Positions 43,021 to 54,219 of a stretch of 64,000 nt of DNA are shown in pieces; the first letter of the stretch is position 1; each line of letters begins with the position of its first letter. Made by a program: the position numbers and the translations under genes. Source of the stretch: Pictodentalium vernedei (taxonomy: Eukaryota; Mollusca; Scaphopoda; Dentaliida; Dentaliidae); contig CM062292.1 in assembly GCA_031216915.1 (NCBI GenBank), positions 200,095,262 through 200,159,261 on the forward strand. Reading direction: 5' to 3'. The notes under the pieces are model-generated. The model was not told the DNA's origin and searched no databases. It worked only from the letters and a program-made list of their open reading frames with translations.

Positions 43021-44812
43021 ATGGTATTAACCTCTATCGTGTACCAGTGAGCGGAAGGAAGACTGTCGAGTTTCTCAATCAGTTGGGAGTAGATTACGGA
43101 CGTCCCTTGGTTTCGAGAGGTGATTTCGGTAGGACTAAATTGTCCTTCAAACGAAAACCTCCGTTAACTGGAAGTCCAAGATGGACTCAGCATCTGTCAA
43201 GTCCGCAGGAAAGAGGCTCGCTTCCATCAGAAGTCCAGTCTCTTCTGGAAGGATCGCGATAGAGATCGTAGAAATCCAGGAATTTCCAGGTTTCTACAAC
43301 CATCCTTTTCTGGTTCCAAAACCATAAATCTGAGCTGGATAAACAAGCTGATCGTGGCTCCAAGTTCCTATATGGAGTCCATCCGATCGATCAGAGTATT
43401 CGGGTGTACAACTATGCTACATGCATAGATCTCAAGATGCGTACTTTCAAGTCATGGCACATCAGGCGTTCAGAAAGTATCTTCGCTTCTTCATCATAGG
43501 AGTCGTGTATCAGCTCCGAGGAATGTGCTTTGGTCTGAATCTAGCCCCCTGGGCTTTCACTTGAATAACAAACTCGGTAATGACTCATTTCCGAGCTCAT
43601 TCGTCTGCTATATCGTCGGCCTACCTGGACGACATTCTTCAGAGGTACGGCAATGAGTTAATGCTTCAGAACGATGTGCAGAATCTGCTTCTATTGCTCC
43701 GACGTCTCGGTTTCATAAGTAAATGAAGAGAAGTCGGATCTGGTATCATCCAAGTCATTCACCCACCGGGGGATGAGCTTCAAGACGCACAACATTCTCG
43801 TTCGTCTGCCGTTAACCAGAGCGAAATTAATCAGTTGTTGTCTTCTCTCAGACAAGGTCTCAGCGAGAGATCTCATGAGACTGATATGTTTGTGGGGAGC
43901 TGCCGCGATTTTATTCCGACGGGGCGGTTACGCACTTATCCTCTCCAAATTTCTTCTGATCCAGAATTGGAGGGTGAAGATTCTTTCGCTCAATACGGAC
44001 ATCTTCTTGTCAAATCAAGTGAATAAGAGATTCAGACTTGGGCAGGTTTTCAGTGCTTAACTCAGGGAGTTCCACTGCAATTGCCAGATCCGAGTTTTAC
44101 AGTTTTGACGGATGCCAGTCAAACAGGTTGGGTCGTATCATTGAGCCCAACGGATTTGAAGTGCCAGTGTCTTTGGGATCCGTATTTCCTAATCAAGCAC
44201 ATAAACATCAAGAATAATGTCATTTTGGCTTGCGCTACATTATTAGATGAATGTTATTCAGAATGCTCACGTGCTAATTCTGTCCGACAATTCGACAGTA
44301 TTAGCGTATTTTCAGAATTATGGAGGCAGTCATTCCATTCTGTGATTCATGTTAACGGAATGAATCTTTCTGTTTGTACTAGAACATCAAGTTCTCCTAT
44401 TGGTCCGTCATTTTCCTTGTAGTCTGAACGTATTAGCGGACTCCCTTCACGGAGGGGCCGCTTTTTGCTGCCAGAATGGACTTTCAACAAACGAGTATTC
44501 AATCAGATTTGCTACCAAGGAGAGCGGCCAATGATCGACTTATTCGCAACGCATCTCAACAATCAGTTGCAGACGTATGTGTCACAATGTTCGGATCTTC
44601 GACCGTTTGCAGTAGACGCTCTATCGATCTCGTGAGATGGAATAATAGGATATACGTATCTTCCAGCGCTGTTGATTCAGCAGATATTGCTCAAGTTAAA
44701 TTATCTCAATGCAAAATTGTGTTGTAGCAGGTAGCATCTCTAGCTCCACAAAGACCGTGGATTAATTTACTCAGGCGTCTGTTGTGGGACATGCCATGGA
44801 AGCTTCCTCCAC
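43021..44812 (+). pseudogene. DIRS-B2 reverse transcriptase-RNase H remnant
   Basis: Recognisable in several frames: LSFKRKPPLTGSPRWTQ, SSAYLDDILQRYGNE, FTVLTDASQTGW, and a decayed Asp-Asn-Ser RNase H block. At the site where B1 has its frameshift, B2 keeps the original spacing but has a TGA codon. Confidence 0.75.
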
Positions 44813-45097
44813 ATTTTGGTCCATTCTATGGTCAGATGGATTCAATTTACTATCAGTTCTGCTTATGATAATATCTTCAATCAGCAGTCTGTGCTTTAGT
44901 TTTAAGCTCATGAAGTAAGAGTTCTTTCTACATCATGGGTTTAAGCTAATAATGTTGCTATTACAGATCTAATGAGGGCTGCATATTGGTCTTAGCCCTC
45001 CCTTTTTACGAATTTGTATCTGAGAACTATTGAGTCCATTTCTGCAGATCTGCATTGTTTAGGTCCGTTATTTTTCACTCAGAATGTCATCTACTAA
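44813..45097 (+). pseudogene. DIRS-B2 tyrosine recombinase remnant (mostly deleted)
   Basis: The sequence jumps from GAAGCTTCCTCCAC (B1 ~23,985) to CATTCTATGGTCAGATGG (B1 ~24,826). This removes about 850 bp including Arg I; the remainder carries decayed HEVR and Tyr regions. Confidence 0.75.
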
Positions 45098-46116
45098 ACA
45101 GTGGCAACTATATGTGTGTAGGCTTTCGGTTCCGGCAGTGACTCTGTCCTGCTGCCCTCTTTGCTCTGGAGTATTTGATCCAGGGCAAGGGGAAGGGGGA
45201 GGGGGAGGTGTTCCCTTAGGTCACCTGCTTTATAGTGTCAAGCAAGGGAATACCTCCCGAGTCTGTAATTCCGAGTCGGTACCGGGATGGTTTTAAAGTG
45301 TAAAGCTAATGTTTACTCATCTATATAATATTTTTTAAGTGTTGCTCGGTGTGAAGCATTTGTATATGTCACGTGTTAATCGGGCGTTAATATACAATCC
45401 TCAGACACTTTTAAATGAGCATATAGAGTCTCATTTCTCTGGACTCCCTTATTTATTGGCTTTTCTTTAAAAAATATTAGTTTAAAGGGTTATACTTGAT
45501 GTTAATAGAGATCATTGATGTTTTTGTGCTCAATTACAGAATGGTGTTGTGTCTTTCTTTTTTTGATACAAATAAGAAAGATACATGTAAAACCAATCTC
45601 TCCTTTTCTCCTTGAGGGGTTAGTTCTGTTATATGTAATTGAGTCTATTGGATTTTCCTTCATGTCCTAGGCCCTCCAACCTTTTTTACTATTCAGCTAA
45701 GTCTGGGTCATTGGTACAGTTAAAAAATTTATAGTAATTTATATATTTTTTATACTTACCAATGATCCAGACCGGGATGGCCCTCCCATGAGTTGGGAAC
45801 TCATACCTCCCCGCTGAGTACAAAATGCTTACCAGGCACTGGTTGTAAGAATGACATTTGGCGCCAATTTCAAGACCTCCTTGACACTGCGCATGCGCAG
45901 TGGAGTAAAAGTATGGAGGACCATATAGGACATGTAATTTTCGGTTTTAGATGCAAATTTTGGGGATTGGGTGGTAAAATTTGCATTTGGCCCTAAATAT
46001 TTTAGAGTTAGCACCAGCTAGGTCTGGGTGATTGGTAAGTATAAAAAATATATAAATTACTATAAATTTTTTAACTTTTTTTAAGTTTATGATGATCACC
46101 ATCTTTTTTTTTTTAG

Positions 46117-46243
46117 AATCCAGAACAAGCATGCTACAGTATGCAACAATGGTGTGGAGGTAACACTCTCACCTTACAGTGGTCAAGCTCAGGTTTTAGT
46201 TAATGGAATAAGAATTAAAGAGGAGACTAAACTGGATCATCTG
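46117..46243 (+). CDS. KIF28: KIF28-type kinesin-3, FHA exon
   Basis: A 127-bp exon encoding IQNKHATVCNN then VEVTLSPYSGQAQVLVNG and IKEETKLDHL. This is the FHA block in which other kinesin-3 proteins have EHC/HA.., V.L.P.., VNG... and a loop rich in L and H. The acceptor follows a T-rich tract ending TTTTTTTTTAG; the donor is GTAAGC at 46244, a good consensus. The phase is two bases carried in and zero out. The exon starts 41 bp after the end of DIRS-B2, so its branch point and polypyrimidine tract lie in that short remnant or inside the retrotransposon. Confidence 0.88.
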
Positions 46244-46369
46244 GTAAGCAGAAAAAAAACACATCAAAATCTTGAATGCAAAATCATCATAAACATTTTT
46301 ATTATATGCTTGACGATAGATTATCGAAGAAATTGCGGAAAGATAGAAATCGTATCCCCCACTGTGAAG

Positions 46370-47530
46370 ATATAGAAATTTTCACTTTCACGGTATCAAT
46401 CAATATGGCGGCTTTCAATGCATCACTTCAAGGTGAATACGAGTCAAATTATCACTGGAAATGATCAATTTGTTCTAAAAACGTATAATGAAAAGAAACT
46501 CTAGTGTTTTTGAGTGAATACTGACCATTTCCAGCAATAATTATACCCCCACTTTCGAAGAAAATGGGGGTATACTGGATTACATGCTTCCACCTGTCCA
46601 TCCGTGTGTGAGTCCTTCCGAGAATATAACTTTCATAACTTAAGTAAATTATTATTTTCTATAATATTTGTTGGTCATAGGTATGCACACACTAGTTTTT
46701 TTATTACTTGTTCACTTAGAAATTGTGTCCATCCGAGCCATAGTTTGTCTGTTCAGCCTGTATCTCAGGTATTGAATGTTCTATTACATTGAAATTTGTC
46801 ATGGATACAGCTTATGGTATAGGCTTTGAAAAAAGGATTCAACGATATTTCTCACCTTCTCCTTTTTAGACTTAGAAATTGAAGGAAATAGACATTATTT
46901 GTTTGTTCAGCCTGTATCTCAGGTTCTGAAAATGCAATCCTGTTGAAAAATACACATTTTTTTCTATAATATTTGGTCATAGGTATGCCCACACTAGGCG
47001 GTACACCACGTGGGGGTATGCACCAGTTGACAGTCCAACTCTTGTTCAGCATGTGTTCACCTTGAATTGATGCTTGACACCCACTAGTCCAAACATGGCC
47101 TGAAAGTCTGTAATATAAGTTTTTGGTTTGGTACGTCCTTTCAAAGGATGTACCAAACCAAAAACTTATATTACAGACTTTCAGGCCATGTTTGGACTAG
47201 AAACCCGCCAGCTGAATCAGATTGCAAGATGCCATCTGTTCCGGGTATCGATCATATCACTTCCGTGTATCAATGATTCAATGCACAGTTTACTTTCATG
47301 CATCAGTTTTAGGTTGAAATGAGTGGAATTGTCAGATTCTTATAAAAAATGTATAATAAAAAGAAAATCTAGTGTTTTTGAGTGGATACCGAGAATTATC
47401 TCACTTGTGACAGAGACAAATGGCTATTTTCGTTCACACAAGTACTTGCGAAAAATAAGCATTTGTCTTGGTCACTCATGAGATAATTTTCGGTATCCAC
47501 TCAAAAACACTAGATATCCTCTATGATTAT
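46370..47530. repeat. Repeat cluster with ~160-bp direct repeat and palindromes
   Basis: The stretch around CTAGTGTTTTTGAGTG at 46501 recurs at 47370 with its upstream ~130 bp, and again inverted at 47497-47515. Between the copies lies a TATACCCCCACTTTCG / ATGGGGGTATA mirrored-start element with GTCCATCCGTGTGTG (46540-47080) and the large palindrome at 47084-47200. Positions 47531-48020 hold nothing except a TTTGACAGAGCTC hairpin near 47950. Confidence 0.55.
47084..47200. repeat. 117-bp palindrome with perfect 51-bp arms
   Basis: CTAGTCCAAACATGGCC.. and its exact complement ..GGCCATGTTTGGACTAG pair over 51 bp around GTCCTTTCAAAGGAT, which is itself nearly palindromic. Confidence 0.9.
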
Positions 47531-48324
47531 TTATATTATCCCATCAAACCTAATTACACAACTCCCAACAAATGGATTGTGTCATCAAGTTCATTCAAGA
47601 GATGGTCAGATGATATGGGGAGCTAGGGATTAGGAATGCAATTCATTCTAAAATGTGGTCAACATCTTTGTGATTCTTGAGTTTTGTTCACATTGTTATC
47701 ATGTGGCACACCTTCAGACAGGGTACTACCAACCAACCCCTTACAAAACTTAGCCATATCCATCTGGTGCTATGTATGAAATAATAAAGAATATGTTCGA
47801 AAAACTAAGCCAGTAAAAAAATTCTTGTTTCTTGGGCACTGCCCTTATCATTGAAAATCTGCCTCATCACCCCCTTTTTACCCCAAAATCTCTTCAGTGA
47901 TACTATTTTACATTTGTAGTACTAAATATTTAACCATATATATCTTGTTTGACAGAGCTCACTGAGTTCTGTTATATAAGATATTGTTGGTTAAATTTGA
48001 AGGTGCAAAGCTACATGGGATTTCTTCTCAACCTCTACTCACAATTGTTTACAATTGGCTGTAACGTAAATGCAAGCCCTACTTCGGAACTAACTCAAGC
48101 TAATAACTTTTCCAAATGAATTGGAAAAGTGGAAGAGTGCTAAAGTATGAAAAAAAAAGAAACCGAAAAAGGGTCGAGCAAGACTGGCGCTCGACATTAC
48201 AGGTACTCTCTCTACACACCTCTTGTATTTACCAAGTGCAAGCGCAACAACCGTGACGTCAATTCCTTTTTTTGTCGCCATCCTGCATGGTTGGAATCTT
48301 TAGCTGTGACTAGCAGCTCAATGA

Positions 48325-48550
48325 GTGGCAATGTCGGTCTGTCTGTTGGTCTGTCTGTCGGTCGGTCTGTCGGTCTGTCTGTGACCAACGAGTTTCTAAA
48401 CTCAATAACTTTTGAAATACTTGATGGAATGACTTTATATTTGGCATGTAAGTGTATCTTATTGATGTCCAGCCACTGTTCAATGCATGTGCTGTTCCAA
48501 ATATTTTTCTTGGAGTTATGGCCCTTGATGAACTTAGAATTTTGTGAGAT
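48325..48550 (+). repeat. Modular-repeat fragment inside the DIRS-A2 leader
   Basis: A CGGTCTGTCTGT run (48331-48383; an eight-fold GTCTGTC/GTCGGTC) is followed by one module with TATATTTGGCATGTAAGTG and GAGTTATGGCCCTTGATG. This is probably an older insertion between the ITR and Gag; its ends are unclear. Confidence 0.5.
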
Positions 48551-48880
48551 TGCACCACCCGTCGCAGCTACGGCGTCGATGTCGCGATTTTTGTGACTCG
48601 TGCTGCTCAGCTTGTTTCTTCGAGAACAACTTGAATAACTCGCTATGATTATTGTATTATGTGCATTCTAGGATTGTATCCTGTACTCAAGCTCAAAATT
48701 GTTGTGTTTTTCTTTATATTTATTCTCATTTTAGCTTGTGTTATCTTTGCTTATCTTGCCTTTTCTGCGTGCAAAAACGCGACACGTGTTGATCGGTTTT
48801 CCGCCGGTGGGAAACTTGAATCTTTGGATTATTTGGGGGGATTTTTCCCACAAGAAATTTTTCTGTTACCTTTTTGGACA

Positions 48881-51069
48881 ATGCCGAAAACACTCCCTTG
48901 TCCTTCTTGTTTGCAGGTGAAACATGTCAATGATGTTCACAGTACTTGTGTCACTTGTAACAATTGTTCGCAGGCCTATCCCTGTGGGGTTTGGTCTTCC
49001 AAGTTCTGGGCTTCCATTAACAAGGTGGTTCTAACCAGAGCTAGAACCCTTCATTCTCGGGGCAGCCTCCTCTGATATTTCTGAGAGTGCATGTGGTGAC
49101 TCTGTCACGGAGGATGTTGGGCAGCCTTTTTCGGTAGCTAGTTCCTCTGCAACTGTTGGCAGTGCTGGGGTTGGGATGCCTGAAGTAGGAACTGCGGTGC
49201 CCCTTCCTTTGGCTCCCATGGTCACCCTTGAGGCGACTGCTTTTGTTGAGAGTTTTCCCGAGGTCAGCTTGGTCGCTCTCTCCGATTTGCCACCTGCATC
49301 ATCTGCAGTTGCTGAGGAAATTGTTCATGCTGCTCCTATCTTGCATAATAGTGCTTCTGCCATCTTTTCCGGGGATGGTATACAGTCTCGGGGGCCCCGA
49401 GGTTGTATCTGGGGGTGTGTCACAGGACTCCCAGCCTTTCCTGGCTTCTCAGCAAAGCTGTATGGGTTTGCTGGCAGCCCGTCTCATCTGGCTAGGTTTG
49501 CTCTTGGCCTGTTGGATCGCTCAGTCACTTCAGCAGCGATTCCTCGTTCCTCAGGCGAATCGTTTGTTGTTTCGCCTTCCCCAGCTGGTGAGCCAACTAG
49601 CAGGATGGGGCTGGGATATTGGCAACCAGGGCCTTCTGTATGGCAGAGGCCAGTGACGGCTCATGTTAGCTGTCACTCTTGGGACCTTTCTCCGGTGATT
49701 TCTCAGTGTCTGGCTGTCGATCGATGCTTGTCGTCGGTCTCAGAGGATGGGCAGTTGGGGTCTTATGTCAGGTTGCTGTCATTCTTGGGACAATCCTCTG
49801 GTGTCTTCTCGTGTCCCAGGTCCAGCCACCGATCAACGTACACCGTCGGTCTCTCTAGAGGATTTGCAGACGGCCTTCTGTTTTGCAGAGGTCAGTGAAT
49901 GCCCCTGGACTTCACTCTTGGGACTGTCCCCCGGTGTCTTCTCACCATCTCCATATTCATCTGCTGATCAACGTTCATCGTCGGTCCCTTTTGAGGATTT
50001 AGGTTCTTCTTCTAGAAGGGTCCATTGGGAAGACACTCCATCAGGCATGGCTGCTCTGACGGATTCTCAGGGTGAGCTGAGGCAGGCCATTCTGGCGCTC
50101 ACCCGGTTGCTTTCTAACAACCCTCAAGTTGGCTTCCTGATGTGCAACCTCTCTTGGTCAGTCGCAGAGATTCCTCGCCAGGCCCTTTGGATGCTGTTCA
50201 GCATTCACAGGAGGTTTCCACTGGTCAGCCTGAGTTGGGCAACGTCTCTTCAGCCGCAGAGGATGACGATTTGCTTGAAGGTGGAGGTCCCCCTCGTCAG
50301 TCTTGCAGCAGGCTTTAGATTTTGTTTTTGGCTTATTGCCAGACATTCAGCCTTCAGACGAGCTATGAGTGACTGTCCGGCTGTGGTCCTCTGTGGAGCA
50401 CTGCAACCCTGTCGAGCCTTCTAGCTCTGAGGTTTTGCGCCCTCTGCTGTCAGCTCATGTTGTTGAGTCCTTCCAGGGCCTGGATGCCAAGATGCGTTCC
50501 AAGGCCCTGAAGGGTTCTTTGCACGATCTGATGCTGTTCTGCCTCCATCGCGGTTTCATGTCTACGAATCCGTCTGTCCATCAGTCTTCCAAGGGTTGAC
50601 TACTGTGGACGAGGATTCTTCTTCCCTTGGGTTAACTAAGCCTAAGTCGGCAGTTCTCCCGATGTCTGTAGTTGAATCCATGGTGGGCCTGTCCCGAGAG
50701 ATGCTAGACATGTTGTTGGACACTTCTCCATCCCTTCCTTCTGAACAGCGTGCTGTTCTGAGGTCTTCCTCTTTGGTTGGGCCTCAGCTGTTCCATGGTT
50801 CCATGGGAGTTGTCCGTGGTGAGGTTCTTCGTCATTCATTTGTTACAACAGCTGGACCAACCTGCTGCTGCGGGTGGTGGTCATTCCAGGCTTGGCAAGC
50901 ACCCAGCTGTGTCGACCATGCCTTCGGCTCCGTCCACTCCTTCTGCTCAGAAGAAACACTGACACAGCCAAGCTTGCTGGCAGCCTTAGGGAGGAAAGTC
51001 TCAGGACTCTGTTGCTTCTGGAGGGGATGGTTTCTCCTCTCGGGGGGGCCTTGTCGAGGCCGCAAATGA
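48881..51069 (+). pseudogene. DIRS-A2 Gag remnant
   Basis: Starts MPKTLPCPSCLQ with LHSTC-like VHSTCVTCNNC, matching the Cys/His cluster of A1; the last Cys pair is damaged (PCGVWSS). Later pieces, such as SSSLGLTKPKSAVLPMS, align with A1 (TSLGLSKPKSTIIPMT). The terminal GRGRK-like tail is at 51040-51069. Several frameshifts and stops. Confidence 0.7.
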
Positions 51070-53030
51070 AAGTCCTCACCTCGATTCGCCTCCAGTCGGG
51101 GGATGGTTGTCGCTGTTACTCTACCATTGGACAGAGATAATGTTGGACCCTTGGTTTCTTGATGTCATCCAATCAGGTCTGCGACTGTCCTTCCGTCGGC
51201 ACCCCAGTTTATCTCGGGTGCTCCTCCTGACTCAGGTCTCTTCTGATCCTCAGCGTCGGGACCTTCTGGTGCAAGAGATCGACAATCTTCTCTCCAAAGG
51301 AGCGATCGAGGTGGTCAGGAACACCCTTTCTCCGGGGATCAACTCGAGACTTTTCTTGGTGCCGAAGAAACACAGCCAGTTTTGTCCTGTCATCGATCTG
51401 AGTATCCTGAACGAGTCCATCATAGCACCTCGTTCCAGTATGGAGACTTTCAGGTCGGTTCAACAGTCGATTCATCAGGGCGATTTTGCAGCCAGTATCG
51501 ACCTGAAGGATGCCTATTTCCATGTACCCATTCACCTGACATCATGGAAATACCTTCGGTTCTCGTTTCGGGATCATGTCTTTCAATTCAAAGCTCTCCC
51601 GTTCGGTTTGAACCTGGCTCCTTGGGCCTTCACCCAACTGATGTCACATGTGCTCTCTTTTCACCATACTCAGTCGGCTGTGACATCGTCGGCCTACCTG
51701 GACGACATCCTCCAACGGCACCACAGTACTGGAGTCCGATGTCCGACAGTTGCTTGGCCTGCTGCCATCGCTGGGTTTCAGAGTCAATTGCGAGATGTCG
51801 GATCTAATTCCTTCTCAGCAATTTCGTCATTTGGGAATGGATTGGGAATGGATTTCGACACTTTTCACAATGTGGTGTCAGTTCCCAATGCTTGGGCAGT
51901 GATCCTTTCTGCCTTGACTCAGAACCTGCTCCGATCCTCATCGGTCTCGGCCAGGACTTTCCTTCAGATGCTGGCCTTTGCGGTTCGGTGACCGATCTCA
52001 TTCCGCTGGGTCCCTTGTTTGTCCGACCTCTCCAACACTTCCTGTTGGATCACTGGTGTTCGAATGTGGATCCTCTGGACCTGGAACTTCCTATTCCTTG
52101 GTCCTTGCTTTGTCACCTTCACCCTTGGGCCGATGTTCCCTGGTTGACTCAGGGTGTCCCGTTGGATCTTCCTTTGGCCGATCGCATCCTTACTGCGGAT
52201 TCCAGCGATCGGTGCTGGGGTGCGACGTTGGATTCTCTTGATCTGCCAACTCACGGCGAGTGGGACAGCGAGCAGATGGCCCTTCATATCAACCAGAAGG
52301 ATCTCCTTGCACTTCTGTTGAGTTTTTAGCAATGGATCTCTCACCTGTCGAATCACACAGTCCTGCTTCTTTTGGACAATTGGACAGTGGTGGCCTACAT
52401 CCGGAATCAAGGTGGCACGCATTCGATTCCCATGTAACGGCTATCTTGGAATCTTCTGCTGTTAGCGCGGATGTAAACACTTGGGTGGCCATTCGGCACA
52501 TTCCCGGACATCTCAACGTCCTAGCAGACTCCCTGTCCCGACAGGACAGTGTACTTCCCACTGAATGGATGTTGCATCGGTCGGTGTTTCAGATGATTTG
52601 CGAGCGGTGGGGTCGTCCTCTTGTCAACCTTTTTGCCACTCGCTGGATGAGACCTTTGTCTCCCCTTGTCCAGATCCACTTGCCTTTGTGGTAGACACTC
52701 TGTCTCTGGACTGGACAGGTTGGATCGGCTATGCCTTCCCTCCTGGACTGATTCTTTCTCAGGTGTTGGCGAAGATTCGTGCTTGCAGTTGCAGGGTCAT
52801 TCTGATCGCACCCCTCTCTCCACTGAGGGTGTGGATTAATCATCTGCAGCCTGTGTTGGCAGATCGGCAAATTCGTCTACCTCTCTGCCGTGATCTTCTT
52901 TCCCAGGGTTGGCCGTGGAAGTATCACAACAACCTGGCGAGCCTGTCCCTTCATGCCTGTCTTTTATCAGGTCTTGTCTCCGACATAGAGGTTTTTCGAG
53001 ACAAACAGTGGAGTGCATTTCTGCATCATG
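51070..53030 (+). pseudogene. DIRS-A2 reverse transcriptase-RNase H remnant
   Basis: RT is well preserved to 51,720: CPVIDLSILNES, SIDLKDAYFHVPIH, ALPFGLNLAPWAFT and SAYLDDILQRHH. A frameshift follows near 51,730, and RNase H resumes as LTADSSDRCWGA and HINQKDLLALLLSF, then a TAG at 52,327. The remainder (VAIRHIPGHLNVLADSLSRQ) is in another frame. Confidence 0.8.
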
Positions 53031-53034
53031 CAGG

Positions 53035-54219
53035 CTACGAAATTTCAAAAATTTATGGAACCCATTTTTTGTTCGCGTGTTTTGGGCTTGCGTAACATGT
53101 TTTTTCGTTCACCTTAATTATTTTTGCGCAACCAATTGGTTACGCAAAAGGTTACGTGATTAAAACAAGATATGAGATGAAATATTCAGTGGTTGACATA
53201 AGTTGTACAGGTTTACGCTTATACCAATATGGTAAAACCATTAAGAAACAAAATATTTAAAGGGATTAGTATTCATTGTAATAAATTAGAGCAATAATGA
53301 ATACTGACGTAGAAGCCATTCCACAATTAATGAATATTACATGTGACTCGAGCCTTCCTTTGCTGACATAGACAATACCAGTGGCTGGCGTTGTCAATGT
53401 CAGCAAAGGAAGGCTGGAGTCATGATAAGATTCTTTCGCTGATAAACATCAATGGATGCAAGACCTCAGGACTGGGGCTGAGAAAATATTGACAGGTCAC
53501 CGCACCATTCATAAAAGATAAAACAAACACCAGTGCATGCGTGTTTACCAAAAAATTGAAGTCTATTAGTGAAACAACCATAGGTGTTCCAGGCCCATGC
53601 CATTTCGACCCACATAAATGTTTAACGTTAGATCAAGTTTTTCCTTGAATATGTTTCTGCATTTCCATATCAATGCCACAACAAATACTATTTAAGTCCA
53701 AATTCTAAAATTAGTGTCTTCAATCTCAACCTCCACATCCCTTTGTTTGATCCATAAGATATGAAAAAAACTAGGGCGAATTCGCACGCAACAATAATGA
53801 GGGGGAAAACATGCTGAATCTACACCAATATCAAATAGAACACAAACACTGAAAAACCCACAATGGTTGATATGTTTCATGCTTTCGTGCTGTCAGTTAC
53901 TATACTTACATAATGTCTGTGAAAATAAATGTTGAAATGTTGTCTTTAGAATCGCACGAGTAAAATACAGTACTATATAAGTTCAAGCAACAGGACAAAC
54001 TACCACTTCTACTTCATACTCATTCGTTGTATTTCTTATCTGGCGATCAGGGTACCACGGCACACTGACACATCAATGAACAACAAAAAATTCGGACTCA
54101 AAAATTTCGTTCATGTCATATTTTTTGCGTGAACGAAACATCGTTCGCAGGTTTTTGGATTTGCGTAACCATCCCGCGAACGAAACGATCGTTCGCGTGA
54201 AATTTTGTGGCCTGATCAT
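53035..54219. mobile_element. Nonautonomous CAGG-ended DNA element (hAT-like) in DIRS-A2
   Basis: Ends CAGGCTACGAAATTTC and (inverted) CAGGCCACAAAATTTC with the shared flank ATCATGC on both sides, a 7-8-bp target duplication. Repeated TTCGTTC / TTGCGTAAC words occur near both ends. No transposase. Internal hairpin at 53341-53424. Its insertion separates RNase H from the recombinase of DIRS-A2. An 8-bp duplication would suit hAT. Confidence 0.65.
53341..53424. repeat. Long hairpin within the nonautonomous element
   Basis: Stem CCTTCCTTTGCTGACA / TGTCAGCAAAGGAAGG (16 bp perfect), then paired GACAA/TTGTC and CCAG/CTGG separated by two-base internal loops, closing on a 3-nt loop. The outer stem extends with GACTC / GAGTC. 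Confidence 0.8.

Larger units (their letters stand above)
39083..46075 (+). mobile_element. DIRS-B2: decayed DIRS retrotransposon
   Basis: Same family as DIRS-B1. Inverted terminal repeats at 39083-39285 and 45848-46075, internal complementary region at 45694-45773. All three frames are broken. Gag carries a ~700-bp internal tandem duplication, and most of the recombinase is deleted. It lies in intron 4 and its last base is 41 bp before exon 5. The leader 39286-40161 has no gene. Confidence 0.88.

Noticed and set aside
48331-48383. Functional GTCTGTC microsatellite
   Set aside because: The same kind of run follows the mirrored start of every modular repeat in the window, so it is part of that element's structure.
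53040-53163. Continuation of the DIRS-A2 frame into sequence with FVRVFWACVTCFF
   Set aside because: This is read-through into the inserted CAGG-ended element, not protein-coding sequence.
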